The notes under the pieces: generated by a model
The model's database searches: none
What the model saw: the letters and a program-made list of their open reading frames with translations, nothing else
Told to the model about the DNA's origin: nothing
Made by a program: the position numbers and the translations under genes
Source of the DNA: Romanomermis culicivorax
Lineage: Eukaryota; Nematoda; Enoplea; Mermithida; Mermithidae
Length of the DNA stretch: 64,000 nt
Assembly (NCBI GenBank): GCA_963922205.1
Contig: CAWUHX010000029.1
Span: 1,116,001 to 1,180,000 of the forward strand
Reading direction: 5' to 3'
In this document: positions 12,801 to 24,800 of the stretch, in pieces
How positions within the stretch are numbered: the stretch's first letter is position 1
Layout: each line of letters begins with the position of its first letter

Positions 12801-15800
12801 TAGTTTTGTTTTTTCCATTGAAAAAGCTATTTTCTTCTCTATAATTTCGTTGAGTTCTGCATTAACAACGTTATATCTTTCTTGGTTTCCTCCAACCTCC
12901 AAATTATCTATTTGGCTCTGTAGTGACTGTAATTCTGTTCTCAGAGCAATTTCTTGGTTCTTTCTCTTTTTTGAGATTTCCTTACAGTATATTATAGTTT
13001 TATTTTTTATCTTGTATTTAACATATTCGCATGTATTCACTGGATTACTTTCCAAACTTTTGCAGTCCGCAAGTGCGTCTTTTATTATTTCTTCCAGCAG
13101 TTGCTTGTAATTTTGGTCATCTTTTAGAGTGTTATTGAAGTGCCAGAAACCCGGACCTCTTTTCCTGTAAAGATTTCCTACTAGCTGACACATGACAGCC
13201 TTGTGGTCTGAAGGTAGTCCACTAATGACGTTACAATCACTTACTTGAGTAACAACTTCTTCTGAGATGAAAAAATAATCTAGACGACATTTCACCATTT
13301 GATTTGACTGACTCCAAGTGTAACTTCTTTTGGAGGGATACATAGCGCTATAGACATTCACTAGATCAAGCTTCGAGATACATTCCAATAATTTTGCTAC
13401 TGAACGTTTTTTTGTGGTCCCTTCTTTTCCTCCTACTTTGTCTAGTTTCTCATTTAACGTGACATTGAAGTCTCCGCCCATGATTACTGATCCGTCTTTC
13501 ATGTTAAAGTCTTTCAAACCAGCAAAGAGTTCGTCGAAAAAATGCAGTTGTTCTTTCTCAAGCACCGGTGCATACACATTTACCAATATTAACAGTTGTT
13601 CCTCAATTTTTAATTCTAAAAACACATATCTACCGGTTTTGTCTGTTTTCACTCTATGGACTTCATGTGCAAAAGTATTGTTTAATAGTATGGCAACTCC
13701 CTTAGAATTTGATCGCCCGTTTGATAAAAAAATTGATTGAGAACCGCAGCCCCACTCTAGTCTTATCCTATTTGCTATTTCCGGTACAACATGAGTTTCT
13801 TGCAGAAAGAGGATATCAACTTTGTTTGACTTTGCATAATAAAATATTTGTCTCCTCTTAGCCTCAGGTTTTATAGATTTACAGTTCAACGATAAGAAGG
13901 TTAAGTTATATGACATAAGACAAGAAAAAATTGCGTCATTTGCTAGGCCATTTACTAATTTTTTGTAGATTTTTTTTTCCACTTGTGTTTTGCATCTCAG
14001 AAATAGTTTTTCCTTTTTTTTAAAATAGAAACTTAATTGTTGAAATTTGACAAAAATGAAAAAATTACTCGTTTCAAGTTTACAAGCTGCTACTAGATGA
14101 AGATTGAAAAGCCTGCAAGCCGAAGCTTGAGGCGCATAGGTAACAATTAATTTAAACCCCGAAGGGCACGAAGTATGCATCACTTCCAGGTGATGCCAAA
14201 TTTACCACCATTTTATTTCTACCATTGAATTTTTTTTATTAACGTGTTTAACAGCAAGAAAATTATGACGGAAAAGAAAAAAGGTTAGTTTACACATTAA
14301 CCCAGAACAAAAAAAACGAGAAACGAAAAACTCACTGTTGCAATAATTTTTTCTTGGCGAATTTTTCCCGTTTTTCCTGACGTTGTTTCCTTGTCAAATC
14401 GTCTCCGAAAATCGTTGGAGGTTTTCTAGTTTTGTTAAAGTTCGCTAGATTTTTGGCGTGGATCGCTACTTTTTGCTTGTATTCCAAAATCGCAAAGACG
14501 ACTTTTACCTGACGTTGGACGCCTTCTTTGTTTGGAAAAACGCCGATCCAGTCGATCTTTAATGACCCAACTTCTTCGTCCGCCATCGCCATTTTTTCGG
14601 ATATAAAATGACGAATTTCTTGCTGTTTTTGTTCAGCCGTGGACTTGATATCAATTTTGTACATATCTGTCGGAAAGTTGAAGAACCAGCCAACTGATTT
14701 CCGGACAATTCGTTCAACCGATTCGATTCTTTGCTCCAACGACTCGACTCGATCTTCGATGGATGCTTTTTCATTGCTGTCGATTCGATTGTCCAACTTT
14801 TGTCGTTTCGAATTTCCCAAAGGTACAATGTTGCCACCCGTTCATTTAGCCATGTTTCAATGTAAAAATGTTTGTCGACGTAAAAAGATTCGTTATATTG
14901 CTAATCCAATAATTTAATAATGTAAAAAACGTCCGAAAAAGTTTGCTCGGGCCTGGCGAAAAATTTCTCGTACAAAACACAAGGCCTCGTTGACACTATA
15001 TCATAGCCCAGCAAAAATGACGCAAAAAGAAACTACAATGCAGTAATATAGGTTGGCATGTAAATTTTTCACAGAGAAAAAAAACCGAAGCCACCTTTCT
15101 CCACCAATGCTGACGAAAGAATCCAATCAGTGATTTTGCATGCTAAGATGTAGTCGAATGATTGTTATTTGCAGAACTTTGCTCTCTATCTTTCGGCAAT
15201 GAAAATCTAACCGTCGATTTCTCATGTAGTTCAAAGTCATTATGCTCTCGTATAGTTTGCTGGAAATTTTGTTCCACAATGCTTATAGATTAGACTTCAA
15301 TCAAACTCAAAAATTTCAAATGTTTCCTCAATTTTAACGAATCAAGTCTAAAAAACAGCAGAAGGTTTGAAAAAGATCAAAAATACACAAATAAAGCATC
15401 TATGAGCATTTTTGAGCGAAGAAACCAGTAGTAACAGGAGAAAACCGCAGTGCAGAAACTTTTGTTGGCTTTTCTGCGCTATGCAGAAAGCCCAGTGATG
15501 AAAAAACACTGATGTGTGGAAAGAAATTTAACTTCTTTATTTGTGGAAGAAAAGTCTGTGGAAAAATGTGACTATTTATTTAGCGTACAAAAAATTTTTT
15601 GGTGTGCGAATTTTTTTGTGATTTTTTTGCACCGTGCTCTGCAAAAAAACACTTGTTTATACGTTGGTTTATATATATCATAAATAATTATGATTGGTAA
15701 ATTACTGGCTCTTGATATACGAAAACATTAGAAAAATGTTTTAATGCATCCACCAATCAAATGGTGAAAAGATCACGATTGATCATCGGTAGCTGCATAA

Positions 15801-18800
15801 GAATGTGCTGAAAAATTAATTTTCCGACGTTTTAGAGGCCTCGGAATCAAAATTTCTCGGTGCTAGGTTGCGCAGTAATTTGAAATAAATTTTTTGATTC
15901 AGTACTCTATTTTTGATGATACTTTAGCTCACACATCTTTCTATTATTCAGTATTTTTCTTCAGGATAGTATGTTTCATCATTATAAAAATCTGGAAAAA
16001 TTTCATTTGTCAACCTGGAAAATACGGAATTTTTTTCTCCAACTTTGTATGAACCCTGGTCACAGTCATTCACTATGCAAAAGTGATGAAGAGAATGAAG
16101 ACACTCACGAAGTTGTTCTTTGTGTAAACGGCAATTTTTGATTTTTGACCAGAATTTAGTGATGTCCTCAACTTTTTTTCCGAAAATTTCTCCTCTTCAG
16201 TCATTAGCATGCGTGTTAATGAACAAAAATTTTCATTAGCACGGCTCTGGTTTTATTAGCTCCGTGCTAAAAAACCTGGTGTGAAAAAAATCTTTGAAAA
16301 TTCAGGGACCACTTTTACAAAATTCCTGTCTATGCAAAAACCACAAAAGCTAGAAGCATAAAACTTGGCCTTTACAACAAAGATAAATAGGGGATGAAAA
16401 AATGCGGATATTCATTAATTATAAATATATAATATTGAAGATTGCCAATTAAACATAAAATAATGGATTCAAGACGATGGAAACTATTAAAAATTGGTGG
16501 TAAGTGAAGGTAGATTTGCTAAAAGCTGCACCCAAGCTTGGTAATAAATAATAATGATTATTAAAATTATAACCGGAAAATTTTGAAATTGGGACATACT
16601 AAAATGCACCAAATTCCATCTTTTCTGTATGAAAACCCCAAATTTGTTTTCCACATTTGATGAATATTTTTGCACAGTGCAAAAAAACACTGTAAGAAAA
16701 TCATTTCTTCTATTTTTTGACTTCACTTGACTTAATATTGAATTAACCAGCAATGGTTTTTGGTCAGTGCTCACCTCCATACAATAAAGTAGGGAAAATA
16801 AGGGAGCATTTTTTGTCAATTAATCAAATTAGATGATTATAAGGTTTACTATGCTGATGTTGAAATGAGACTTGGGTGAGATAAAGAAATATATAAATGG
16901 ATTATAATTGAAAATAACCTAATCAGACCTTAGGTAGAATAAGTCTGCAACAGTTCGGTCAGTCTCAAGTTCAACAAAAGATTGACTGTTGATCCGACCA
17001 TAGAGAAAAGCTCCCTGCATTCTGAACTGTTGTTCATAATTGCGGAAGATTTCCCTAATGGCATCATTTACCATGAGAATACTCTTTCTGATTCAAATTG
17101 CTCGAAAGCAAAATAGTTGGCAACTGCACTTGTAAAAAATGAAATTGGCCCAGATTCTCTGGTTTTTGGCTGATAGACATCCCAAAAGTCTAAGAGACTG
17201 TCCTTAAATTTTTCCGCAGTCATTTCCGGCATTTCAGTTGTTGAGCAGCCTTTGACTGCTTAATTTTTCCAGGATCAGCCCCTTGCACTTGACTAGCTGT
17301 GACTTCTGGTTTTTGGTCCTTGCTGGGTTTTGCCTGACCTTTCAGTATCCGTTTTCCTATGGCAAGGCCTATTGTGCCTGAAGCTTGGCTAGTTTGTGAT
17401 GTGCTATTTGTAGTTGCAGTTACCAATGAAGACGTAACTGCTGATGGCCTTCCAGTGGAGGTAGAAGTAATTTGGGATGTGGGGGTAGCAGTGGAAGTAA
17501 TCGTGGAAGTTGAAGTCAATATGATGGATGAAGTCGCCATCTTACTGTCTTCTTTTTTGCTTCCACTTTTGCTCCCTCACTACCCTTCTTCCTTTTTTCC
17601 TTCACCTTCAATCTCATCTTCTTTTTCCTTTCAGCCATAAATAAAATTCTCTCATCATTCCATCCCTTGTCCCTCATACTCTGGGACAACCTTGGCTGAA
17701 TACAATCCTGGAACCGCCCCATCAGCAGAAAAAGATATAACCTACTTACTATCCATCATTTCTGAATCCAGCATTTCCACTACATCCTCCTCAATAATTA
17801 GTTTATCAGTGACAATATCATCGTCCACTTTCATTAGGGATAGTGGCTCCATTGTTCTCTGTTCCACTACCAGCGTTATGTCCTCTTCCCTTTGGAATCT
17901 GATATTGTGCTTCAATTGTTCCATTTTGGCCTTCATCAGTGCCATTCCTTCCTCAAATTCCCTTTGCATTTGCTCACACTCGAGTTGGATCTTTTGCTTC
18001 ACTTCGTCCTCCATCCACAAAATTTCCTCCAATGGACATTGGGCCCTGAGTTCAGAGCAGTTTGAGCTCGCATCAGTTCTGTTGCCGGAACCGATTGCTT
18101 TTGCTGCTGCTCTTCTTTGGACAGTTCAGTCATGTCCTTGTTAAGCCTCCCATCTTGCGATTCATCTTCAGCAGACAGTCCAACTGCATTGCTGAAAATT
18201 TCGCTCTCTGATGTTTAGACTTCTTGGCATGAAAATATCAGAATTTCAACTACACTCATTCCAGCTTGCTGTTTGTCTTCACATTTCAGACTATCAGTCT
18301 TGGTGGGACTAAGATTGCCAGCTAGTTTGGTGATAGTACCTTCACCCATGTTATAACTATAAGTATGCTGAATTCCTGGTAGATCTGAGGCCAAGGGTCT
18401 ATAGTCAAAGATCTTTGTAGGGAAAGATATTCTATACTCCCTACTTACAGCCACACAACCATAGACATCCCCAACCTTGTGGATTTTCATTTGCCAGGTT
18501 AACCCATACCTTAATGAAGGCATTCTGACTGTCAGCACAATATCATAGAACCTAACATAATAACACTGATTTGAGGTATAGCTCTTACTGTCAGTAGTTA
18601 TTGTATCAGGACTACCAGGGGTTGGAGCACACATGTCGGCATTCTTCCACAATCTCAACTGAATCGGCATTAATCTGAAACGATTCATCCCAACATATAT
18701 TCCAGCACCTTTTCAGGGTGCATCATACTCTATGTTTGGAAGTGTTTTTGCCAAGAAGAGATATTGAATCAAGCTATTGTCTGACCATTAAGCTATTTCC

Positions 18801-21800
18801 TTTATATTGCCCTGTAGCTCTTGGCTGAATGATGTAATGAACATGTAACTGAACATTTCAGATGTTACAAAATCAAGTTCCTTTTGGCTATGAGGCCAGA
18901 TCACGTGGAAGGCCAGCGGGACTAAAGTACATGCAGTTTGCAGTTCTGAGAACTGATTTTCCTCAAATGCTTCAGCATATTCCACCAGCTGAGGCTTCCA
19001 AAGATCTTTATCAAAATACCCCATTCCAGGATGAATGTCAATAGGCACATAAACCAGGGCATCCAGTAGTGCTTGCTTTTGATGATCCTGGGGCAATTTG
19101 ATAGCTTTCCTTGCGATATCTATGAACCAAACCAAAGATGTGGGCTGCATGAGCTCCTGATACTGCTTTCCCTGTGCCATTTCCTCCACTTACTCCAGGC
19201 ACAACTTTTCCTTGGCTGACAAGCGCTGTTCAGGCCTAGTCATTTTGTCATCCTCGAGGTCACTTGCCTCATCAAAGGAATTGGGCTTTAATTGTTAACC
19301 TTGAGGTAAGCACATGGATAGATGCCCTGCCACAGCAAATTTTCTTTCCATTTCCTCAGGTTGCAAATGTCCCAGTGGCAATGAAATTTAGGCCCAATTT
19401 TTCACACTTGTGTGGCCCATCTTGCACACATTTCCTGGTGCATCATGTGGTAAGTCGCCTTTGGCTGCCCAGCAACAATATCAGGTGTACCCACAAAGTT
19501 AGGTAATTTATAATCAGCAACTATATATAAGTAAAACTGATTTTATGTGAACTGAATTTATGTGAAAGCATATCAATCTGAGCTGGATCAACTATATCAT
19601 GAGGAAAGTTAGCAACTCCCCCATATAGTTCAATCACTTACCCATTAGTGCCTCACACTTTCAAAATTTTAGGACCCGGGTACCCAGGTACTATATGCAA
19701 GTATCAAAAAAGTCAGTGAATGACCACACTCCATGAAAATTTTCAGAAAACTCATAAATTTTGAGGCATGACCCTTGCAAAGTGCTAAGAAACAAAAATT
19801 AGGAAAAGCCAATAACACACTTTCTTCAAACAAAAGTTTTTTCTAAAAAAAAAATTTCTTTTCATTTGGAGAAAATGAATATTTCAAAATTTTTTACACT
19901 TTTAATCAAATTTTAATGACCTCATCAGGCATCACAACTATTCGATGAAGCCATTTCAGCAAAGAGGCCTTTCAATTTAATGTTTCCAGTAAGATTCCTG
20001 CCTTTCTGGATTTGGTGATCTCTCTTCCCATGATCTGCTTTGCCGTGACGCTTAGATCATGGTATCTTCCCAGATTTCCATCTTTGATACTAGACCTAAT
20101 GGGGTCAGACAAATCGCGACCATCAGTGCTTTTTTGGCATTGTCAGACATTTACAATTGAAATAATGTCCTCTAAAAGGGCATAGCCTACTAACAATATC
20201 GCTGAGCGAAAAAAGAGCAACAAAATGTTCCAGTCTTGCTCTTCCAGCAACGTTAAATCAACTAGAAACATTTTACCATTTAGTGGGAAAAAGAAACTAA
20301 TCTAGCAAACTGTTTGCCTTTTTCGTTATGGATCCCCCACCTAAACAGTTTTTCCTCATCTTCATGGTTCACTCTCTCCACATCGAAGCCAACAATGTTC
20401 ATGCCTGGGAAAGTGCTACTTTTGAGATGTTTTACTGTCCTTTCCACATTTCTCATGGGAACAGTTATTGGCTCCATCGGATTGGTTGGCCAGAACTCAA
20501 AAGTGGCAAAAAACCACCTCTCCAACTCGGCTGTCTGCATGGCCTGATGGATGTTATAGTCTAAAAATCAAGGAGAATGTTAGATTTCAACTCTAACAGG
20601 CTCTATAACTCTTCAATATGCACTTTTGTGACCCTTTTTCTAACTTTTTACCTAATTTTACCCGTTTATAGCACTTGATTTTTGGACACTCCAGCACCTT
20701 TGTGCAAAACACCACAAAAATTTGAAACTTTAGAAATTTTTGGAGCGGGAACTTGACATTTAGCCTTTCTGGCCATTGGGTGTCCCTTTATATTAACCAA
20801 AATTGATGGGCAAAAATATGTGAAATTAGGTGTTTTTCACCATAACCCAACACACCTTTGCTGCTCAATCAGTTCTAATCAATCACAACCTTAATCTCCA
20901 TGGCTAATTTCTGCTGATACCCTTCTTCACCCCATACCTGTAAGACCTCCGACCAGTTGGGGGGGGGGGGATAGGAAAAAGTCGAAATTTTTCCCAAAAA
21001 ACATACACTTTTTGGCAAATTTTTTTAATTTTTTCTAAACTGGGGGGGGGTTGGGGGGGATGATTTTGGGTATAGGGTTGGCCGAGTTGGGGGGTCCCCC
21101 AACCCCCCCCCCCCCCAAGTACAGGTATGCTTCACCCCTTTGGAGAACCAGAGGGAGCAGGAATGACAAAACCTCCTAAACCAAAGTCTTTTTTGGATCA
21201 CTTAGGTTCAGCCCCGCCTTCCCTTCTTAGCTAATTTTTTGTGTCTTTTACTCAACTCCCAGTTGGTAACTCCTCCAAGAAAGGGCACAGAAATAGCCTT
21301 GCAAAACATCCCTGATGAGCGTAACCTCTGCTCATTATTCTATCTAACTATTTACAAAATAAATAAAATTTCTATCTTTCTGTCCACCAAAAAATAGTGA
21401 TTGTTCTGCCCCGGGTGCAGTGTCCCAAACTGATCCTCCTCATCCATGGCATTGTACATACATGTGCACTCATTGGGGGTACCCATTTTTTGGATTTTGG
21501 GCCCGTATGCTTTCTTGAAATATTTTAAAAAGTTTTAAATTAAACTTGTAGCTGTGAAAAGTAGACAGATGTAAAAACATTTTCAGTGTGTTCCCTTACA
21601 GCTACAAATTACCTCACAGGGGGATCCTTCCATTCAAAATACTCTTGAAAAATTTGAAAGTTGAGAGCAGGTGCAGGACACGGCTTTGAAAAAGTTTTGA
21701 ATGATTTGGAGTTGTTACCAAGAATGTGTAAAATGAAAAATTTATGAAAAGAGGTCATTCACTCTAAAAGCTCTTCCCCATTTCATTAAGACACAAATCT

Positions 21801-24800
21801 ACATATCAAAAAATATTTAAAACAGATTTTAATTATTACAAAACACAATTAGAATGAATATTTATTAAAAAATGTAAAATATGCACATGCCAATCAGCAG
21901 ATTTTGCGGCTAGGAAGCTACTGATGGCACCGCTTCGTTTTGCCCTAATTTCGAAGGTACAGTAAGACTGCACAATCGATTCTTTGCATAGTTCTGCCAT
22001 CTTCTAGTCTCATTGCAAAAAATTTTGGGCCTACTAGCTGAAACCTTCTGCCATAGCAAAAGATTATCATAACGTGCAATTGTTATCACGTTATCTTCCA
22101 ATCTTGAAACATCAATGATAATGTAGGGTCCTTCCCAAGCTAAGTCCAATTTCTTGTGCTGTTCAACTTTGAAAAAAACCCAATAATTTTCTTTGAAAAC
22201 CGAGGTTTTAATTTTCTTATCGAAATATCTTTAACTGGCTTCCGCTGCTTTCTAGATATTTTCTGCAATAATACTATAAAGACTGGTAAGTGGTCTGCTA
22301 GGATGAATTTGTATGCCTCATAATTCATGGGAATTACTATTTTGAGTGCTTTGGTCAAATTCATCCCAAATTTTGCCTCATGGCCCCATAACAGCGCAAA
22401 TGGCGATGCCTTTGTCACAGCATGTGGGGTTGCATTATAAGCTAAGACCACTGATTTGAGATATCTTAGCCAGCTATGGGGTTAACTGATAGCTACTTTT
22501 CTCAGCTGTTTTATTAAAGTTTGGTTGAACATTTCTACAATACCATTACCCTGAGGGTGGTAAGCAGTAGTGAAGATTTCCTTGCACTCCAATAAAATAC
22601 AGACTAATTTCATCAAATCTGAAGTAAAACAAGATTCTTTATCACATAAGAGTTTGGCCGCTGTTCCATGTCTAAATATTATACCTTCTAAGAACACATT
22701 CACAACTGAATTGGCTGATTGATCTGGAATCATTTCAGCTTCAACCCACTTTGGGAAATAGTCCTGAAAAACTATAACATAAGGCATTCTTTCTCCCACC
22801 AGCAAAATTCCTACTATATCCACAGATACAATGTCAAGTGGACTGTTTGGCACTATGGGTATCAATGGAGAGATGGATGGCTTTTCTGCAGTTGCCATTT
22901 GACAGACAATGCAGTGTTTTTTCCACTCCCTGACATCTTTTTCCATGCCAGGCAACCAATAATTCCCTTTCATAACACAGTTCTTTTCAAACCCTGATGT
23001 CTCATTATTACAGCATGATGATGCTGATGCGGCACAGTGTCCCTAAGGTTTTCAGGTATGACCAATTGGTCTTCACTTTCTGCTTCAGTTTCCCTGTACA
23101 ATACACCATTTTCTTCATAGAACCCACTGTGATAATTCGTGGTGCTATTTGCACCTAATCTATCCCAGATTGGCTTTAAGCTTTCATCTGCTTTTCACAG
23201 TTTGCTCATCAAGTTATCTAGCATTCGGCCAATAGATATCTCTTTATCACCTGATGTTCCTGGTTTATCAAACTTTCCTTCCTTTCTAGGGTATAACTGC
23301 TGTACATTGTCCTGTTCCTTAGGTATCACAGATTTATCAGTTTCCTGATTTTCTTTCTGTCCTTTTTCCAGAACATGAGCTTTGCTTTGGGTTGCCACTG
23401 CTTCTACTTCTTTGAACTGCTCTCTTTCGTCCTGAGGACTAATCTGAGCATCCTCTCCTTACTTTTTATCCTTGTGAGATTTATTCTCCTTGGAAATTTG
23501 CTCCTCTCAGCCACCAAAGAAATTTGTTCTTGTTCTTTCATTCCTTTGACATCAGAGGAAACAATATCCAACTTGAACATACTCTCCCACTTCGGTGGTG
23601 ATTTCACCTTATCCTCTGGCTCATCCTTTCTAGATAGAAAGTCAGCCATAGCATTCTGTCTACCTGGCATGTATTCTAACTTGTGGTTGTATTGATTAAT
23701 GGTCACATACCACTATTTCAATTTGTCATTTGTAGTAGTGTTGACTTTCATTGACAAGAGGCGTCTGTGATCTATCTTAATCAATACTTTCTGCCCCAAT
23801 AGATAGTGCCGGTAGATTTTGAGGTCATAGATAATCGGGAGGCACTACCTTTCAGTAGCACACCACTTTTTCTCATTCTCCTTTAGCACTTGGCTTTTAT
23901 ATGCTATGACCCAACAATCATCTCCAGACTCCTGATATAGAACAGCCCCTAATGCTGTTCCATTTGAATCAGTTTGCAAAATGAATTGAGTTGAGCCATC
24001 CATTACTGGGTACCTAAGAAATTGAACCAATACCAGTGCCTCTTTCAAAGCATTAAATGCTTTATGGTGATCCTCTGTAATGAGCCATTGATTCATTTTC
24101 TTGGGGGTCAGCTTATACAAAAGCTCTGCATACTTTTCCGAATTTGGTTTAAATTTTTTACACCATTGGAGCATTCTGAGAAACCTTTGGATATGCTTGA
24201 CTGAGTCTGGGAATTCATACTCTTTTATAGCTTGTACTTTTTTCAGATCAGGCGAAATTCCATTAGAATCCAAAATATGACCAAGAAAAATAACATTCTT
24301 TGGTAGGAATTTGCATTTTTCCAGTTTAAGTGTAAGCTAGGCTCATCTCAGAAAATCAAGGACTAATTTTAAATTTTCTATGTGTTCCTCTAAGGTATTT
24401 GAGGACAATGTGATATCATCTATATACACTAGACATATCTTCCACACATGAGGATTTAGGATTCTCTCCATCATCCTCTCAAACTCGGCTGGTGCATTTG
24501 TTAGGCTGCTGTGGGGTCACAATAAAGCAACAGTTCTAACCACAGGCTAACAATAACAACAAACACCAAACTCTCCCAGACGTTTCACCAGATATACACC
24601 AGAACTTTCACTAAACCTCAGGCAGAACACCTTGGCATGTACCTCAGGAGCTCCTACCCAAGTCTCCAGCCCTACTCTTATAAACTCCTTCCACTACGCT
24701 CACAAAACAATACACTTACAGGTCCAAAGTGTATTGGGTGACGATGGGCGACGCCAATAAAAAATAATAAACAAAAATATTATAATAAGGACGATTGCGG

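Larger units (their letters stand above)
9357..15206 (-). mobile_element. L1/Tx1-like LINE, nearly full length, with poly(A) tail
   Basis: Minus-strand non-LTR retrotransposon bounded by a 14-bp target duplication CTAACCGTCGATTT (9343-9356 and 15207-15220). The tail is a T-run on the + strand at 9354-9373. Order from its 5' end: 5' leader (15206-14821), ORF1 (14820-14332), endonuclease (13916-12741), reverse transcriptase (12766-10869) and C-terminal zinc-knuckle domain (10215-9530). A hAT MITE interrupts ORF2. A frameshift near 12766 also breaks ORF2, so this copy is dead. Confidence 0.93.
8613..15654 (+). mobile_element. hAT-like element A (CAGTG family), split by a LINE
   Basis: Starts CAGTGTTTTTTTGCACTG and ends GCAAAAAAACACTT, an inverted pair. 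It is flanked by a perfect 8-bp duplication GTTTATAC (8605-8612 and 15655-15662). Removing the LINE leaves about 1.2 kb that aligns along its length with the copy at 53962-55019, including the GGCGCTTCGCGCC hairpins. No ORF, so a non-autonomous element. Confidence is high because the target duplication and a paralogous empty copy agree. Confidence 0.85.
7000..16278 (+). mobile_element. hAT-like element D, interrupted by nested insertions
   Basis: Left end CAGAGTTTTTTAGCACGAC, right end CCGTGCTAAAAAACCTG, an inverted pair starting CAG and ending CTG. Flanking octamers GTGTGGAT (6992-6999) and GTGTGAAA (16279-16286) match at 6 of 8 positions, suggesting an old 8-bp target duplication as made by hAT transposases. 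Sequence inside both ends (CATTAGCA clusters, GATTTTTGA..ACCA.AATTT) matches the 410-bp copy at 5473-5882. Everything between about 8605 and 15662 is a later insertion. It contains no transposase. Confidence 0.68.

Noticed and set aside
12709-13110. + strand frame rich in Ser, Phe and Leu
   Set aside because: Complement of the LINE ORF2 coding region.
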